64,000 bases of DNA, from contig NZ_JAJATX010000004.1 in the NCBI RefSeq assembly GCF_020866965.1, positions 125,249-189,248 on the forward strand, in the 5' to 3' direction. The notes beneath the pieces are model-generated. The model searched no databases and had not been told where the DNA came from. It saw nothing but the letters and a program-made list of their open reading frames with translations. Shown here piece after piece: positions 9,092 to 17,771 of this stretch (its first letter is position 1; each line of letters begins with the position of its first letter). A program made the position numbers and the translations under genes. The stretch is from Microvirga roseola. Its GTDB lineage: Bacteria; Pseudomonadota; Alphaproteobacteria; Rhizobiales; Beijerinckiaceae.

Positions 9092-9484
9092 CTACTGCGT
9101 CCAGGCGGAGTTTTGGAGCACGACGCGATAGCCGTCCGGATCCTCGAAGGTGACTCCTAAACGATCCCAGTAGGGATTGAACGACGGGACAGGGGAGTGT
9201 CCGTTGGCACGCATGCGCTCGACTGCGCTCTGCCATTCGGCGTGATTTGGAATGTAGAGAGCAAGCAGGTTGTCTTGCGTGGGCGCGCGCCCGGCGGTGT
9301 GACCACGCTGCCGGGTGAATTCCAGGTGCCACATCGCACCAGGATGCCCAAGCATTCTCCCGTCGAAGCCGTCGTGATCATCGAAGGCGGCGATGACCTC
9401 GAAACCAAGACCGTCCCGGTAGAATCCCACGACCGCCTCGAGGTTGTCGGTAGGCCGCGCCACTCGAATTTTGATGTCTTTCAT
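9092..9484 (-). CDS. VOC family protein (copy 1)
   Basis: A 130-residue vicinal-oxygen-chelate (glyoxalase/dioxygenase superfamily) protein with two beta-alpha-beta-beta-beta modules. It shows FYRDGLGFEV in the first module and GVTFEDPDGYRVVLQN at the end, where the Glu/Asp-rich strand normally contributes metal ligands. The substrate is unknown. The start ATG at 9484 (MKDIKIRVARPTD) aligns with its neighbour's start. It is a close paralogue of the protein encoded just upstream on the same strand, sharing APTQDNLL and SFNPYWDR, which marks a tandem duplication. Confidence 0.85.
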   Translation of the reverse strand: MKDIKIRVARPTDNLEAVVGFYRDGLGFEVIAAFDDHDGFDGRMLGHPGAMWHLEFTRQRGHTAGRAPTQDNLLALYIPNHAEWQSAVERMRANGHSPVPSFNPYWDRLGVTFEDPDGYRVVLQNSAWTQ

Positions 9485-9533
9485 GGCTGATGCTCCGCGA
9501 AGCGCAGGCAAAGGCGCTCTCAGGTCAGGTGGT

Positions 9534-9917
9534 TTACTTCACCCAATCCATGTTCTGGAGCACGACACGGTAGCCATCAGGATCCTCGAAGGTCACTCCT
9601 TGACGATCCCAATAGGGGTTGAAGGAGGAGACAGGAGTATGTCCCTTGTCACACATCCGCTGGACAGCAGCTTCCCACTCCGTGCGATCCGGAAGGTAGA
9701 AGACGAGCAGGTTGTCCTGCGTTGGAGCGCGACCGGCCTTATGATTGCGATAATATGTAAAGGCGAGATGCCATGGCGCCTGCGGATGACCAAGGATCCT
9801 GCCCGCGAACCTGTCGTGATCATCGAAGGCGGCAATGATCTCGAAACCTAGGCCCTCCTGATAGAAGCGCACGACCTCGTCGAGCTGGTCCGTCGGGCGC
9901 ACGACTCGAAGCTTCAT
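9534..9917 (-). CDS. VOC family protein (copy 2)
   Basis: A 127-residue vicinal-oxygen-chelate protein, sister of the adjacent copy: FYQEGLGFEIIAAFDDHD, GRAPTQDNLLVFYLPD, SFNPYWDR and GVTFEDPDGYRVVLQN are shared almost position for position. The start ATG at 9917 gives MKLRVVRPTD, matching the start of copy 1; the longer upstream frame overlaps a separate small gene and is rejected. A 49 bp gap separates the two copies on the same strand. No substrate can be deduced. Confidence 0.85.
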   Translation of the reverse strand: MKLRVVRPTDQLDEVVRFYQEGLGFEIIAAFDDHDRFAGRILGHPQAPWHLAFTYYRNHKAGRAPTQDNLLVFYLPDRTEWEAAVQRMCDKGHTPVSSFNPYWDRQGVTFEDPDGYRVVLQNMDWVK

Positions 9918-9942
9918 GTCCTTCAAGGGAGGAGTGCCAGCT

Positions 9943-10206
9943 TCAATGCTTCGGCGAAACCGCCATCGAGAAGGCGCCGGTGCGAATCTTATCGGGAAGG
10001 CTGGCTGCGTATTCCGCAACGGCATCCTCGCCATAGGTGGCGACGAGTTCCGTGAAGGCCGCGAAGAGGGCGGCATGGGCCATGCAATCGGCGTCCAGTC
10101 CGTCGAACTCGGCCTCGGCGAAAGCCTCGGTCACATAGCTCAAGGCCGCCTGCTTGATGGCGCTGAGTTCGGGGAGTTCGGAGAGAGTGACGTCGTTGTC
10201 GTTCAT
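9943..10206 (-). CDS. Small acidic hypothetical protein, 87 aa
   Basis: No family is recognised. The 87-residue product is acidic and mostly helical in appearance (SELPELSAIKQAALSYVTEAF, then a second Ala-rich helix AHAALFAAFTELVATYG), with no signal peptide or membrane segment. The ORF has coding-like composition, an ATG start, and ends 25 bp before the start of VOC copy 2 on the same strand, suggesting one transcript of this gene and both VOC genes. Confidence 0.6.
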   Translation of the reverse strand: MNDNDVTLSELPELSAIKQAALSYVTEAFAEAEFDGLDADCMAHAALFAAFTELVATYGEDAVAEYAASLPDKIRTGAFSMAVSPKH

Positions 10207-10367
10207 GATCCAGGCCCCTTCGAGGGGCGGCGCACAGGTTCGGTTGATTCGTACTTAAAACATCGCGCCGTCCCACGACCAGCATCACCTTGCAAAGAGG
10301 TTAACGCGAGAGGGGTACACCGGAAAAATGTGGATAATAGTGTCGCAGCTCCCGACCGATCGAATCC

Positions 10368-10976
10368 CTAGCCGCCGTAGCGTCCGGTGATGTTGCGGGC
10401 GAGCTGTTCGCCTTCCCTTAGGAAACGAGCCGAAGCCTCCTGGGCCGACGGGGTGCAGACCCGGTAGGTGAGGGCGTAGGCCTGATAGCCCCTGTTGTAG
10501 GCCCCCGCGAGACGCTCGCGCCGCCCGGGGGTGGTGCCCTCGGCCTCGAGCAGGGTCTGCATGCGCCGGCTCCATTCATTGGCGTCGGGCGCGGTGCAGA
10601 GGGGGCGCAGCATGGCGAGCGCTCCGATGATCTCGGCAAGCCGCAGCATCTCCTTCTCGTAAGGGGCGGGCGGCGGTTCGATCACGGGGGCGGGTTCGGC
10701 CTGCTGCTGCGGTTCCGATGGCGGCGGGCTCGAGCGCTGCGGCTGCGTCTGCTGCCGTCTCTGCGGCTGGGGCTGCGGCTGCGGCGGAGGCCTGTATTGC
10801 GGCACGGGCCGGTATTGCGGCTGCGGGCCGTATTGCGGCTGCGGGCCGTATTGCGGCGGGACGCCCGGAGGCCGGGGCGGGCCGAACAGGCGCTCGAAGA
10901 AACTCTGGGCGGCCAATGGTTCAAGGGAGACCAGCAGGGCCGCGAGCGCGGCAAGGCCCGTCCTCACGCGCCGCAT
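10368..10976 (-). CDS. TIGR02301-type secreted/periplasmic protein
   Basis: A 202-residue exported protein. Residues 1-23 form a signal peptide (MRRVRTGLAALAALLVS then LAAQS cleavage region). A low-complexity Pro/Gln segment with PQYGPQPQYRP repeats spans about 33-105. The C-terminal globular part begins APYEKEMLRLAEIIGALAMLRPLC and ends with RYGG, matching my memory of the TIGR02301 family of Hyphomicrobiales, function unknown. Cysteines in RPLC and RVC could pair. The start ATG at 10976 overlaps the Nudix stop by 13 bp, implying coupling. Confidence 0.75.
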   Translation of the reverse strand: MRRVRTGLAALAALLVSLEPLAAQSFFERLFGPPRPPGVPPQYGPQPQYGPQPQYRPVPQYRPPPQPQPQPQRRQQTQPQRSSPPPSEPQQQAEPAPVIEPPPAPYEKEMLRLAEIIGALAMLRPLCTAPDANEWSRRMQTLLEAEGTTPGRRERLAGAYNRGYQAYALTYRVCTPSAQEASARFLREGEQLARNITGRYGG

Positions 10977-11422
10977 GGGACCGCGTCCTCCCGTTCCAGC
11001 CGGAAGGCCTGCTCCAGAACCGCGGCGAGACCTGGCGTCATAGGCAAATCGGCGATGTCCCGTTCCGTGACCCAACGGATATCCTTTGCTTCCGGTCCTG
11101 TCTGGGGTTCGCCGGAGACCCAGCGGGCGGCGTGGGCGGCGATGACGACGTGATGCTTTATATGGCCGTCCGCATCCCTTTCAATGAATTCGACAGGCGC
11201 GATCAGGCCGACGAGCTCCGCTTCCACCCCGACCTCCTCGCGGAGCTCCCGGAGGGCCGCCTCGCCCAGGGTCTCGCCGATCTCCACCATTCCCCCAGGC
11301 AGCGAATAGAGATCCTCGCTCGGCGGCTTGCCCCGGGCGGCGAGGAGGATGCGTCCCTCACGGAAGACCGCGACGGAGGCGGCGAGGACGGGGCGCTCGG
11401 GGTAGAAACGGTCACGGCTCAT
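10964..11422 (-). CDS. Nudix hydrolase
   Basis: A 152-residue Nudix pyrophosphohydrolase. The Nudix box reads GGMVEIGETLGEAALRELREE then VG, with all conserved Gly and Glu positions for divalent metal binding. It cleaves a nucleoside diphosphate linked to another moiety; which one is not evident. The start ATG at 11422 (MSRDRFYPERPV) overlaps the end of the upstream citrate synthase gene by 11 bp, and its own end overlaps the TIGR02301 gene, so three genes are tightly packed in one probable transcript. Confidence 0.9.
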   Translation of the reverse strand: MSRDRFYPERPVLAASVAVFREGRILLAARGKPPSEDLYSLPGGMVEIGETLGEAALRELREEVGVEAELVGLIAPVEFIERDADGHIKHHVVIAAHAARWVSGEPQTGPEAKDIRWVTERDIADLPMTPGLAAVLEQAFRLEREDAVPCGA

Positions 11423-12578
11423 GGGGGGCCTCCTCCGCCACAACATAGCGGGCACGGGGCCGGATGAGCGAGCCTTGGGAACGCTGCTCCACCGCATGGG
11501 CGAGCCACCCGGCGCTGCGGCCGCTGGCGAAGAGGGCGAAGGCCGCGCCTCGCGGCAGGCGGAAGGCCCGCTCCATGGCGACGAGCCCGACATCGACGCT
11601 GGCATGGCCCGCGCCCGCCTCCGCGATGGCGCTGAGGGCTGCGGCGTCGCAGGCAAGCAGCGGCAGGCCCTCGACGATCGCCGCCCCGCGCGGGTCGCCG
11701 TCCGGATAGAGCGGGTGGTGAAAGCCGGGGATCTCCTCGCTCGCTTCCAGCCTCGCGGCGAGGCGCTCCACGCCTCCTTCCGCCTCATGGTCCTCCAGCA
11801 GGGCGCGGACCCGCTCCGTCGCGCCGCCATGGAGCGGACCGCTGAGCGCCGCCAGCCCCGCGATCACCGCATTGCCGAGGGTCGCGCCCGTGGAGGCCGC
11901 GACCCGGACCGCGAAGGCGGAGGCAGACAACTCATGATCGGCGCAGAGAACGAGCGCCCGGCGGATCGCCTCGCCCGCCTCCTCGGCATTCCAGGCTCCT
12001 GCGAGATGGCGGTGGAAGGGCCGGGCTCTCGGATGCGAGCCACTCCCCGCCATGACCATGAGGCGCAGGATCGAGACGACATCGCAGGCCGTGTGCCCTG
12101 TCTCCTCTCCATGCTCCGACAAAAGCCGGATCGCCCGTGCGACATAGGCGCGGGGGCCGAGAGCCGGAGACTCGGGCGAGCCTGTGGGCGGGGAGGGTGC
12201 GTCGAATGCCTCCGCCTCCATGCCGCCGACGAGAAGACACGCGACGGCTTCGATCCCCGCAGTCTCAGCCAAGGTGAGCGCATCCGCGCCCCGGTAGAAT
12301 AATCTCCCGTCCTTGATTTGCGTGATGCGGGTCTCCAGCACCGGCAGGCCCCAGTCGAGGGCCGTCGCCGCCGCGGCAGCCGGGCGGCGGAAGCGCGCCT
12401 TGCGCTCGACCAGGGCCTCCACGTCGTCCAGGGCGTAGAGCCGCTGGCGCGGATCGTGCGGCGAGGTGAAGGAGCGGATCAGGCCCCGGCTGACATAGGC
12501 ATAGAGGCTCGCCCGGCTGATGCCGAGGCGGGCGGAGGCGACCTCCGCAGAGGTCAGGTCGAGGGCGGAGGATCTCAT
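11412..12578 (-). CDS. Citrate synthase family protein with N-terminal HTH domain
   Basis: A 388-residue protein: residues 1-65 form a MerR-like helix-turn-helix (TSAEVASARLGISRASLYAYVSRGLI then RLYALDDVEAL), followed by a citrate synthase fold. Active-site counterparts are His250 in GPLHGGA, His288 in GFHHPLYPDGDPRG (the usual GFGHRIY is changed), and Asp329 in SVDVGL. The HTH suggests DNA binding or a structural role; catalysis is uncertain. It starts at the ATG at 12578, 78 bp from the divergent second citrate synthase gene, so the HTH could act on the shared promoter (inference). Confidence 0.85.
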   Translation of the reverse strand: MRSSALDLTSAEVASARLGISRASLYAYVSRGLIRSFTSPHDPRQRLYALDDVEALVERKARFRRPAAAAATALDWGLPVLETRITQIKDGRLFYRGADALTLAETAGIEAVACLLVGGMEAEAFDAPSPPTGSPESPALGPRAYVARAIRLLSEHGEETGHTACDVVSILRLMVMAGSGSHPRARPFHRHLAGAWNAEEAGEAIRRALVLCADHELSASAFAVRVAASTGATLGNAVIAGLAALSGPLHGGATERVRALLEDHEAEGGVERLAARLEASEEIPGFHHPLYPDGDPRGAAIVEGLPLLACDAAALSAIAEAGAGHASVDVGLVAMERAFRLPRGAAFALFASGRSAGWLAHAVEQRSQGSLIRPRARYVVAEEAPHEP

Positions 12579-12656
12579 AGGTTGATATGTTGATTCAAGA
12601 TTGACCGCTCCGCAAGCCCGGCGCGAAGCTTCACCCACAATCGATGGAGAAGCCTC

Positions 12657-13727
12657 ATGAAAATCGGACTCGATGACGTCGTTGCCGCGGAAACAATCCT
12701 CAGCCACGTGGACGGCGCGGCAGGCCGCCTGATCATCCGGGGCCACGATCTGGAGGAGTTGGCGGGCCGCGCATCCTACGAGGAGGTTGTCGCGATGCTG
12801 TGGGAAGGGCTCGTTCCGGATGCCTCGGCGGATCCTCGCGCGCTTCTCGGCCGCGCAAGAGAAAGGGCTTTCCGGCATCTCGCGCCGCTTGCCCCCCACT
12901 TGGCCGGCCTCACTCCGGTCGAGGGCATGCGCCTCCTGCTCTCCGTCCTGCCGCATGCGGAGGAGGACCATGCCGGGCTTGCCGTCGGCGCGGCCGCGGT
13001 GGCAGCGGCCATGGCGGTGCGAGGGGCAAGCGGTCTGCCGCCCATCGCGCCGGACGCGACCGCCGGCCACGCCGCCGACCTCCTGCGGATGCTGCGCGGC
13101 GCACCCGCCGACGAACGCGAGGCGAGGGGGCTCGATACCTATCTCGTGACGGTGATCGACCACGGCCTCAACGCCTCCACCTTCGCAGCGCGGGTGGTCG
13201 CTTCCACGGAAGCGGGCCTCCTCTCATCCGTCGTCGCCGGCCTGTGCGCCTTGAAGGGCCCCCTCCATGGCGGCGCGCCGGGGCCTGTGCTCGACATGCT
13301 CGACGCCATCGGCCGCGAGGAGAACGCGGAGCCCTGGCTCGATGCGGCCATTGCCAGGGGCGAGCGTCTCATGGGCTTCGGCCACCGCATCTATCGGGTG
13401 CGGGACCCGCGCGCCGATGTGTTGAAGACCGCCGTCGGCCGGCTCAAGGGGCGCGACAACCGCATCGCCTTCGCCGAGGCCGTGGAGCAGACGGCGCTTC
13501 GCGTGCTGGAACACCGCAAGCCGGGCCGGAGGCTCAACACCAATGTGGAGTTCTACACCGCGCTCCTGCTGGAGGTCTTGGGGGTTCCCCGCGAGGGCTT
13601 CACGCCCCTCTTCGCCGCGGGCCGCAGCGCGGGCTGGGCGGCGCATGCCGTCGAGCAGGTGAAGACCGGCCGAATCATACGCCCGCGGTCGCACTATGTG
13701 GGGCCGCGGCCGGCGGAGGCGGCCTAA
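12657..13727 (+). CDS. Citrate synthase / 2-methylcitrate synthase-like protein
   Basis: A 356-residue short citrate synthase condensing acyl-CoA with an oxo-acid. His204 (GPLHGGA) and His243 in GFGHRIYRVRDPRA are conserved. The position of the catalytic Asp is Glu298 (NTNVEFY), a change I believe is shared by a branch of short bacterial citrate synthases. FTPLFAAGRSAGWAAHAVEQ is the C-terminal signature. GGAGAAGCCTC precedes the ATG. It is divergent from an HTH-bearing homologue. Its 3' end overlaps the convergent SDR gene by 4 bp. Citrate versus 2-methylcitrate synthesis cannot be decided here. Confidence 0.88.
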   Translation: MKIGLDDVVAAETILSHVDGAAGRLIIRGHDLEELAGRASYEEVVAMLWEGLVPDASADPRALLGRARERAFRHLAPLAPHLAGLTPVEGMRLLLSVLPHAEEDHAGLAVGAAAVAAAMAVRGASGLPPIAPDATAGHAADLLRMLRGAPADEREARGLDTYLVTVIDHGLNASTFAARVVASTEAGLLSSVVAGLCALKGPLHGGAPGPVLDMLDAIGREENAEPWLDAAIARGERLMGFGHRIYRVRDPRADVLKTAVGRLKGRDNRIAFAEAVEQTALRVLEHRKPGRRLNTNVEFYTALLLEVLGVPREGFTPLFAAGRSAGWAAHAVEQVKTGRIIRPRSHYVGPRPAEAA

Positions 13728-14479
13728 ACGTGCTGCCCGCCGTTGATGTGCAACTCCGCGCCGGTGACGTAGGAGCTGGCGTCGGTGCAGAGGAAGTAGA
13801 TGGCTTTGGCGACCTCGTCGGGGGTGCCGAGGCGGCGCATGGGGATCTGCTCGACGATCTTCTCCGTGCCCGGCGAGAGGATCGACGTATCGATCTCTCC
13901 GGGCGAGATCGCGTTCACGCGAACGCCCAAGGGCCCGAAATCGGCGGCCATCTCGCGGGTGAGCGCCGCGAGGGCAGCCTTCGAGGTGGCGTAGGCCGCG
14001 CCGGCGAAAGGATGGACGCGCGAGCCCGCGATGGAGGTCACGTTCACCACCGAGCCTTTGGCCTTTGTCAGTTCGTCCTGCAGACCGCGGGCCAGCATGA
14101 TGGAAGCGAAGAAGTTCACGTGGAAGACGCGGATCCAGTCCTCGTAGGGAGTCTCGATGGCTCCCAACCGTGAGCCGCCGGGGCCCTTGGGCGAGATGCC
14201 CGCATTGTTGACCAGCGCATGGAGGCAGCCGCCTTCGGCTGCGAGCCTTTCCTTCACCTCGGCGATGGCCCGGCGGGTGTCGTCCGGGTTGGCGAGATCG
14301 ACCTGGAGGTGATCCTCCGGGCCCATCTCCCAGGGGCAGTTTTCGGGAAAGCCGTGCCGCGAGCAGGTGATGACCCGCCAACCGGCCGCGGAGAAGCGCT
14401 TGACCGTGGCATGCCCGATGCCGCGGCTGGCGCCGGTCAGCAGCATGATGCGGCGGGAATTGGTGGACGAAGACGACAT
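13724..14479 (-). CDS. SDR family NAD(P)-dependent oxidoreductase
   Basis: A 251-residue classical short-chain dehydrogenase. The nucleotide loop is TGASRGIG near residue 16, NNAGIS follows, and the catalytic Tyr/Lys pair sits in YATSK, with a Ser in the preceding VTSIAGS strand. The C-terminal ISPGEIDT and GAELHINGGQ segments are typical. It resembles FabG-like 3-oxoacyl reductases, but substrate is open. It is convergent with the citrate synthase gene and apparently transcribed alone. Confidence 0.9.
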   Translation of the reverse strand: MSSSSTNSRRIMLLTGASRGIGHATVKRFSAAGWRVITCSRHGFPENCPWEMGPEDHLQVDLANPDDTRRAIAEVKERLAAEGGCLHALVNNAGISPKGPGGSRLGAIETPYEDWIRVFHVNFFASIMLARGLQDELTKAKGSVVNVTSIAGSRVHPFAGAAYATSKAALAALTREMAADFGPLGVRVNAISPGEIDTSILSPGTEKIVEQIPMRRLGTPDEVAKAIYFLCTDASSYVTGAELHINGGQHV

Positions 14480-14555
14480 GGCACACCTGACCTGAGAGGG
14501 CGCAGACCTTTAACCTGAGCGGCGATCCGGGTCCATGAGTGTTTCCGCGTCCGGC

Positions 14556-15164
14556 TTACGGATAGAGCCGCAACTTCCGCCAGCCATCACCCTCGCGGGT
14601 GAAGACAACCCGGTCGTGGAGGCGGAAGGGCTTGTCCTGCCAGAACTCGATGGAGACCGGCGCGATGCGGAAGCCCGTCCAGTAGGGCGGGCGCGGCACC
14701 TCGCCGATGGCGAATTTGGCGGTGTTGAGGGCAACCGCCTTTTCCAGGGCGAAGCGGCTTTCCAGCGGGCGCGACTGCTGGCTCGCCCAGGCGCCGATGC
14801 GGCTGTCGCGGGGGCGGCTATGGAAATAGGCGTCGGCCTCTTCGTCGCTCACCAGCGTCACCGGACCCCGCGCACGCACCTGCCGGCGCAGGCTTTTCCA
14901 ATGCAGAACGAGAGCGGCCTTCTTCTGCCCCAGAAGCTCGCGGCCCTTGTTCGATTCCGTGTTGGTGTAGAAGACGAAGCCATTCTCGTCCGCACTCTTC
15001 AGCAGCACCATGCGCACGTTCGGCAGGCCGTCCTCGTCCACGGTGGCGAGGGCCATGGCGTTGGGGTCGTTGGGCTCGGAAGCCTCCGCCTCCTTCATCC
15101 AGTCCCGGAACAGGGCGATGGGCTCTTCGGTCTCGGTGAAGTCACCGGTTGTTAACTGGTTCAC
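14556..15164 (-). CDS. pdxH: Pyridoxamine 5'-phosphate oxidase
   Basis: A 202-residue FMN enzyme of the split-barrel fold that oxidises pyridoxamine or pyridoxine phosphate to pyridoxal phosphate. Diagnostic blocks are NVRMVLLK (FMN phosphate site), [31 protein letters not shown] and the C-terminal RLHDRVVF followed by WRKLRLYP, which carries the terminal Leu-Tyr-Pro of PdxH. The start is a GTG at 15164; [15 protein letters not shown] follows in the usual register. It is divergent from the lipoprotein gene. Confidence 0.95.
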   Translation of the reverse strand: MNQLTTGDFTETEEPIALFRDWMKEAEASEPNDPNAMALATVDEDGLPNVRMVLLKSADENGFVFYTNTESNKGRELLGQKKAALVLHWKSLRRQVRARGPVTLVSDEEADAYFHSRPRDSRIGAWASQQSRPLESRFALEKAVALNTAKFAIGEVPRPPYWTGFRIAPVSIEFWQDKPFRLHDRVVFTREGDGWRKLRLYP

Positions 15165-15208
15165 TGTTTTATCTCGGTGTGTGACTTTTCGTTCTGGGGG
15201 ACCGACGC

Positions 15209-15688
15209 GTGATGATGATCAATACGCGCCGTTATAGATCAGATGCCGCCTTCAGCGAAGCCATCAAAATCCTTGCCGCAGGTCTCGTTGCGCTCTCGGT
15301 CAGCGCCTGCAGCTTCTCCGTCGGGGTCATGGATGTCGAGCCCGAGGAGCCGGAGATCACGGGCACCATCGCGCTCAGTGCCGCTATATCCCTCTCTCCC
15401 GACCTGAACGAGGAGGACTGGCGGAGGGCCAAGGCGGCGCTGGGCCTCGCCCTCGATCCGCAGGGGCCGGGCACGCAGGTGTCCTGGGACAATCCCGATA
15501 CCTCCATGAAAGGCACCTTCACGCCCACCGGCGCACCCTTCGTCAAGGACGACGAGATCTGCCGGGCATTCGCCGCCCGCCTCGGCCCTCCCTCCGGCGC
15601 ATCCCTTCAGGGCACGGCCTGCCGCCCCTCGGGCGGGGAATGGGCCATCAAGGACATCAAGCCGGCAAAAGTGGCTTCCAAGGCCTAG
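15209..15688 (+). CDS. RT0821/Lpp0805-like surface lipoprotein
   Basis: A 159-residue probable lipoprotein. A basic N-terminus is followed by [15 protein letters not shown], a lipobox with Cys34 as the likely lipidated residue. The mature part has [14 protein letters not shown] and [18 protein letters not shown], which resembles rickettsial 17-kDa-like (RT0821/Lpp0805) surface proteins as I recall them. Cys at CRAFAARL and GTACRP could form a disulfide. It is likely outer-membrane anchored, function unknown. The first ATG at 15209 has two further Met codons directly after it. Confidence 0.65.
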   Translation: MMMINTRRYRSDAAFSEAIKILAAGLVALSVSACSFSVGVMDVEPEEPEITGTIALSAAISLSPDLNEEDWRRAKAALGLALDPQGPGTQVSWDNPDTSMKGTFTPTGAPFVKDDEICRAFAARLGPPSGASLQGTACRPSGGEWAIKDIKPAKVASKA

Positions 15689-15751
15689 CTTTCCGCGGCA
15701 GGGGCGTTGCAGTCCGGCAACACTTTCCCCATATGGTCGTCAGCTTCCGTT

Positions 15752-15799
15752 AGAGCATCGTGCGGAAAAGCGGATCCGGTTTTCCGCGCTGAACGATGT
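15752..15799. repeat. Probable dispersed imperfect palindrome (REP-like)
   Basis: The 48 bp stretch begins AGAGCATCGTGCGGAAAAGC and continues through GGATCC to GGTTTTCCGC and GAACGATG. The arms GCGGAAAA and TTTTCCGC are self-complementary around GGATCC. It closely resembles the short repeat found between many genes in Hyphomicrobiales genomes, from memory. Only one copy was noticed in this window. It lies between the lipoprotein and DnaJ-like genes and could act as a transcript-end hairpin. Confidence 0.5.
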
Positions 15800-15859
15800 T
15801 TTCACATAAGAGCTTCAGGCTTCCCGCCCTCAATTCGACGGTCCATTGGATTCCATAAG

Positions 15860-16816
15860 ATGCGCAACCCCTACGACGTTCTTGGCGTGCCCCGCACCGC
15901 GAGCGAAGCGGACATCAAGAAGGCGTTCCGCAAGCTTGCCAAGACCTACCATCCGGACAGCAACAAGGACGACCCGAAGGCCAAGGACAAGTTTGCGGAG
16001 GTGAATTCCGCCTACGAGATCCTCGGCGATGCGGGCAAGCGCGCCCAGTTCGACCGGGGCGAGATTGATGCCGAGGGCAAGCCCCGCTTTACCGGCTTCG
16101 AGGGGTTCGGAGGCGGGCGCGGCGGCGCGCGGCCCGAGGATTTCGCCGGTTTCGGCTTCGGGTCGGGCTCCAGCGGGCCCTTCGGGGGCGGCCGGAGCCG
16201 CCGCGGTTTCGGCGCCGATCCGGGCGAGGATTTCTTCTCCCAGATTTTCGAGAACGCCTTCCGCTCCTCGGGCGAGGGCATGCGTCAGGAGCGCGGGCGT
16301 CCCAACCAGCAGAAGGGCGGGGATGTATCCGCCACGCTTACCGTCACGCTCGAGGAGATTGCCAGCGAGGCCAAGAAGCGCCTGCGCCTGCCGACGGGCC
16401 GCGACGTGGACGTGGTGATCCCCAAGGGCGTAGCGGATGGACAGGTGATCCGTCTGCGCGGGTTGGGGCAGGGGGCTCCCGGCGCCGATCCGGGCGATGC
16501 GCTGCTGACCATCAAGTTCACTCCCCATGAGCGCTTCACCGTCGAGGGCCAGAATCTGCGCCTGCGGCTGCCGGTCGAGATCGAGGAGGCGATCCTCGGG
16601 GGCGCGGTTCGCATCCCGACGCTGACCGGCGCGGTCGAGATGACCATTCCGCCCCTGACCAATTCCGGACGCACCTTCCGCCTGCGCGGCAAGGGCCTGC
16701 CCGGCAAGTCGGGCCCCGGCGATCTGCTCGCGACGGTCGAGATCAAATTGCCCGACATCGTGGACGAGGACCTGATGGATTATGCCCGCAAGCGGCGCTC
16801 GGCCAAGGCGAAATAG
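15860..16816 (+). CDS. DnaJ C-terminal domain (CbpA-like) co-chaperone
   Basis: A 318-residue J-domain protein. Residues 1-70 are the J domain ([24 protein letters not shown] motif in [10 protein letters not shown]). A Gly/Phe-rich linker spans about 80-140, and two C-terminal beta-barrel substrate-binding domains follow. No CxxCxGxG zinc repeats are present, so this is a type II (CbpA-like) Hsp40 that stimulates DnaK rather than canonical DnaJ. The start ATG at 15860 immediately precedes the J domain; upstream in-frame codons overlap a repeat. Confidence 0.9.
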   Translation: MRNPYDVLGVPRTASEADIKKAFRKLAKTYHPDSNKDDPKAKDKFAEVNSAYEILGDAGKRAQFDRGEIDAEGKPRFTGFEGFGGGRGGARPEDFAGFGFGSGSSGPFGGGRSRRGFGADPGEDFFSQIFENAFRSSGEGMRQERGRPNQQKGGDVSATLTVTLEEIASEAKKRLRLPTGRDVDVVIPKGVADGQVIRLRGLGQGAPGADPGDALLTIKFTPHERFTVEGQNLRLRLPVEIEEAILGGAVRIPTLTGAVEMTIPPLTNSGRTFRLRGKGLPGKSGPGDLLATVEIKLPDIVDEDLMDYARKRRSAKAK

Positions 16817-16934
16817 AAAATTCAGCCTGTCGCGACTGGATTGGGCATCGCAGGGATAACAGGACTTCCCCCCTGCCGCGCTGTCGGCTAAGAAGCCGTC
16901 TTTCTGACGTGTCCAGCGACGGTTTAGGTGAATT

Positions 16935-17759
16935 ATGGCGCAGACAACGGCTCCCGGCATTCTGGCCGGCAAGCGCGGCTTGATCATGGGTGTGGCGAAC
17001 AATCGTTCCATCGCCTGGGGCATCGCGCAGGCGGCTCGCAAGCACGGGGCGGAACTCGCCTTCACCTATCAGGGCGAGGCCCTTAAGAAACGCGTCGAGC
17101 CCCTGGCGAAGGAGCTTGATGCGGCGGTCGTCGGCCATTGCGACGTGACGGACGGCGCGACCATCGACGCCGTGTTCGAGGAGGTGAAGCGCCTCTGGGG
17201 CTCGATCGACTTCGTCGTCCACTGCATCGCCTTCTCCGACAAGGATGAGCTGACCGGCCGCTATGTGGAGACGTCCGAGGGCAACTTCACCAAGTCGCTC
17301 CTGATCTCCTGCTATTCCTTCACGGCCATCGCCCAGCGGGCCGAGAAGCTGATGAACGAGGGCGGCTCGCTCCTCACGCTCACCTATTACGGCGCCGAGA
17401 AGTGGATGCCGCACTACAACGTCATGGGCGTGGCGAAGGCGGCGCTCGAGGCCTCCGTGCGCTATCTCGCGGCGGATCTCGGGCCCAAGAACATCCGCGT
17501 CAACGCGATCTCGGCGGGACCCATCAAGACCCTCGCCGCCTCCGGCATCGGGGACTTCCGCTATATTCTCAAGTGGAACGAGTACAACTCGCCCATGCGC
17601 CGCACGGTCACCATCGAGGAGGTCGGCGAGACCGCAGCCTATCTCGTCTCCGATATGTCCCGCGGCATGACCGGCGAGATCCTGCACGTGGATGCGGGCT
17701 ATCACGTGGTCGGCATGAAGAACCCGGAAGCGCCCGACCTTTCCCTCGACAAAGAGTAG
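16935..17759 (+). CDS. fabI: Enoyl-ACP reductase (NADH)
   Basis: A 274-residue SDR-type enoyl-[acyl-carrier-protein] reductase for the last step of fatty-acid elongation, and the target class of triclosan and diazaborines. GVANNRSIAWGIA is the FabI-specific nucleotide loop, and YYGAEKWMPHYNVMGVAKAALE holds the Tyr-x6-Lys catalytic pair. ISAGPIKTLAASGIG is the substrate-binding loop. The length fits. ATG at 16935 is followed closely downstream by the histidine phosphatase gene (12 bp gap). Confidence 0.95.
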   Translation: MAQTTAPGILAGKRGLIMGVANNRSIAWGIAQAARKHGAELAFTYQGEALKKRVEPLAKELDAAVVGHCDVTDGATIDAVFEEVKRLWGSIDFVVHCIAFSDKDELTGRYVETSEGNFTKSLLISCYSFTAIAQRAEKLMNEGGSLLTLTYYGAEKWMPHYNVMGVAKAALEASVRYLAADLGPKNIRVNAISAGPIKTLAASGIGDFRYILKWNEYNSPMRRTVTIEEVGETAAYLVSDMSRGMTGEILHVDAGYHVVGMKNPEAPDLSLDKE

Positions 17760-17771
17760 CCTGGACCTGCC

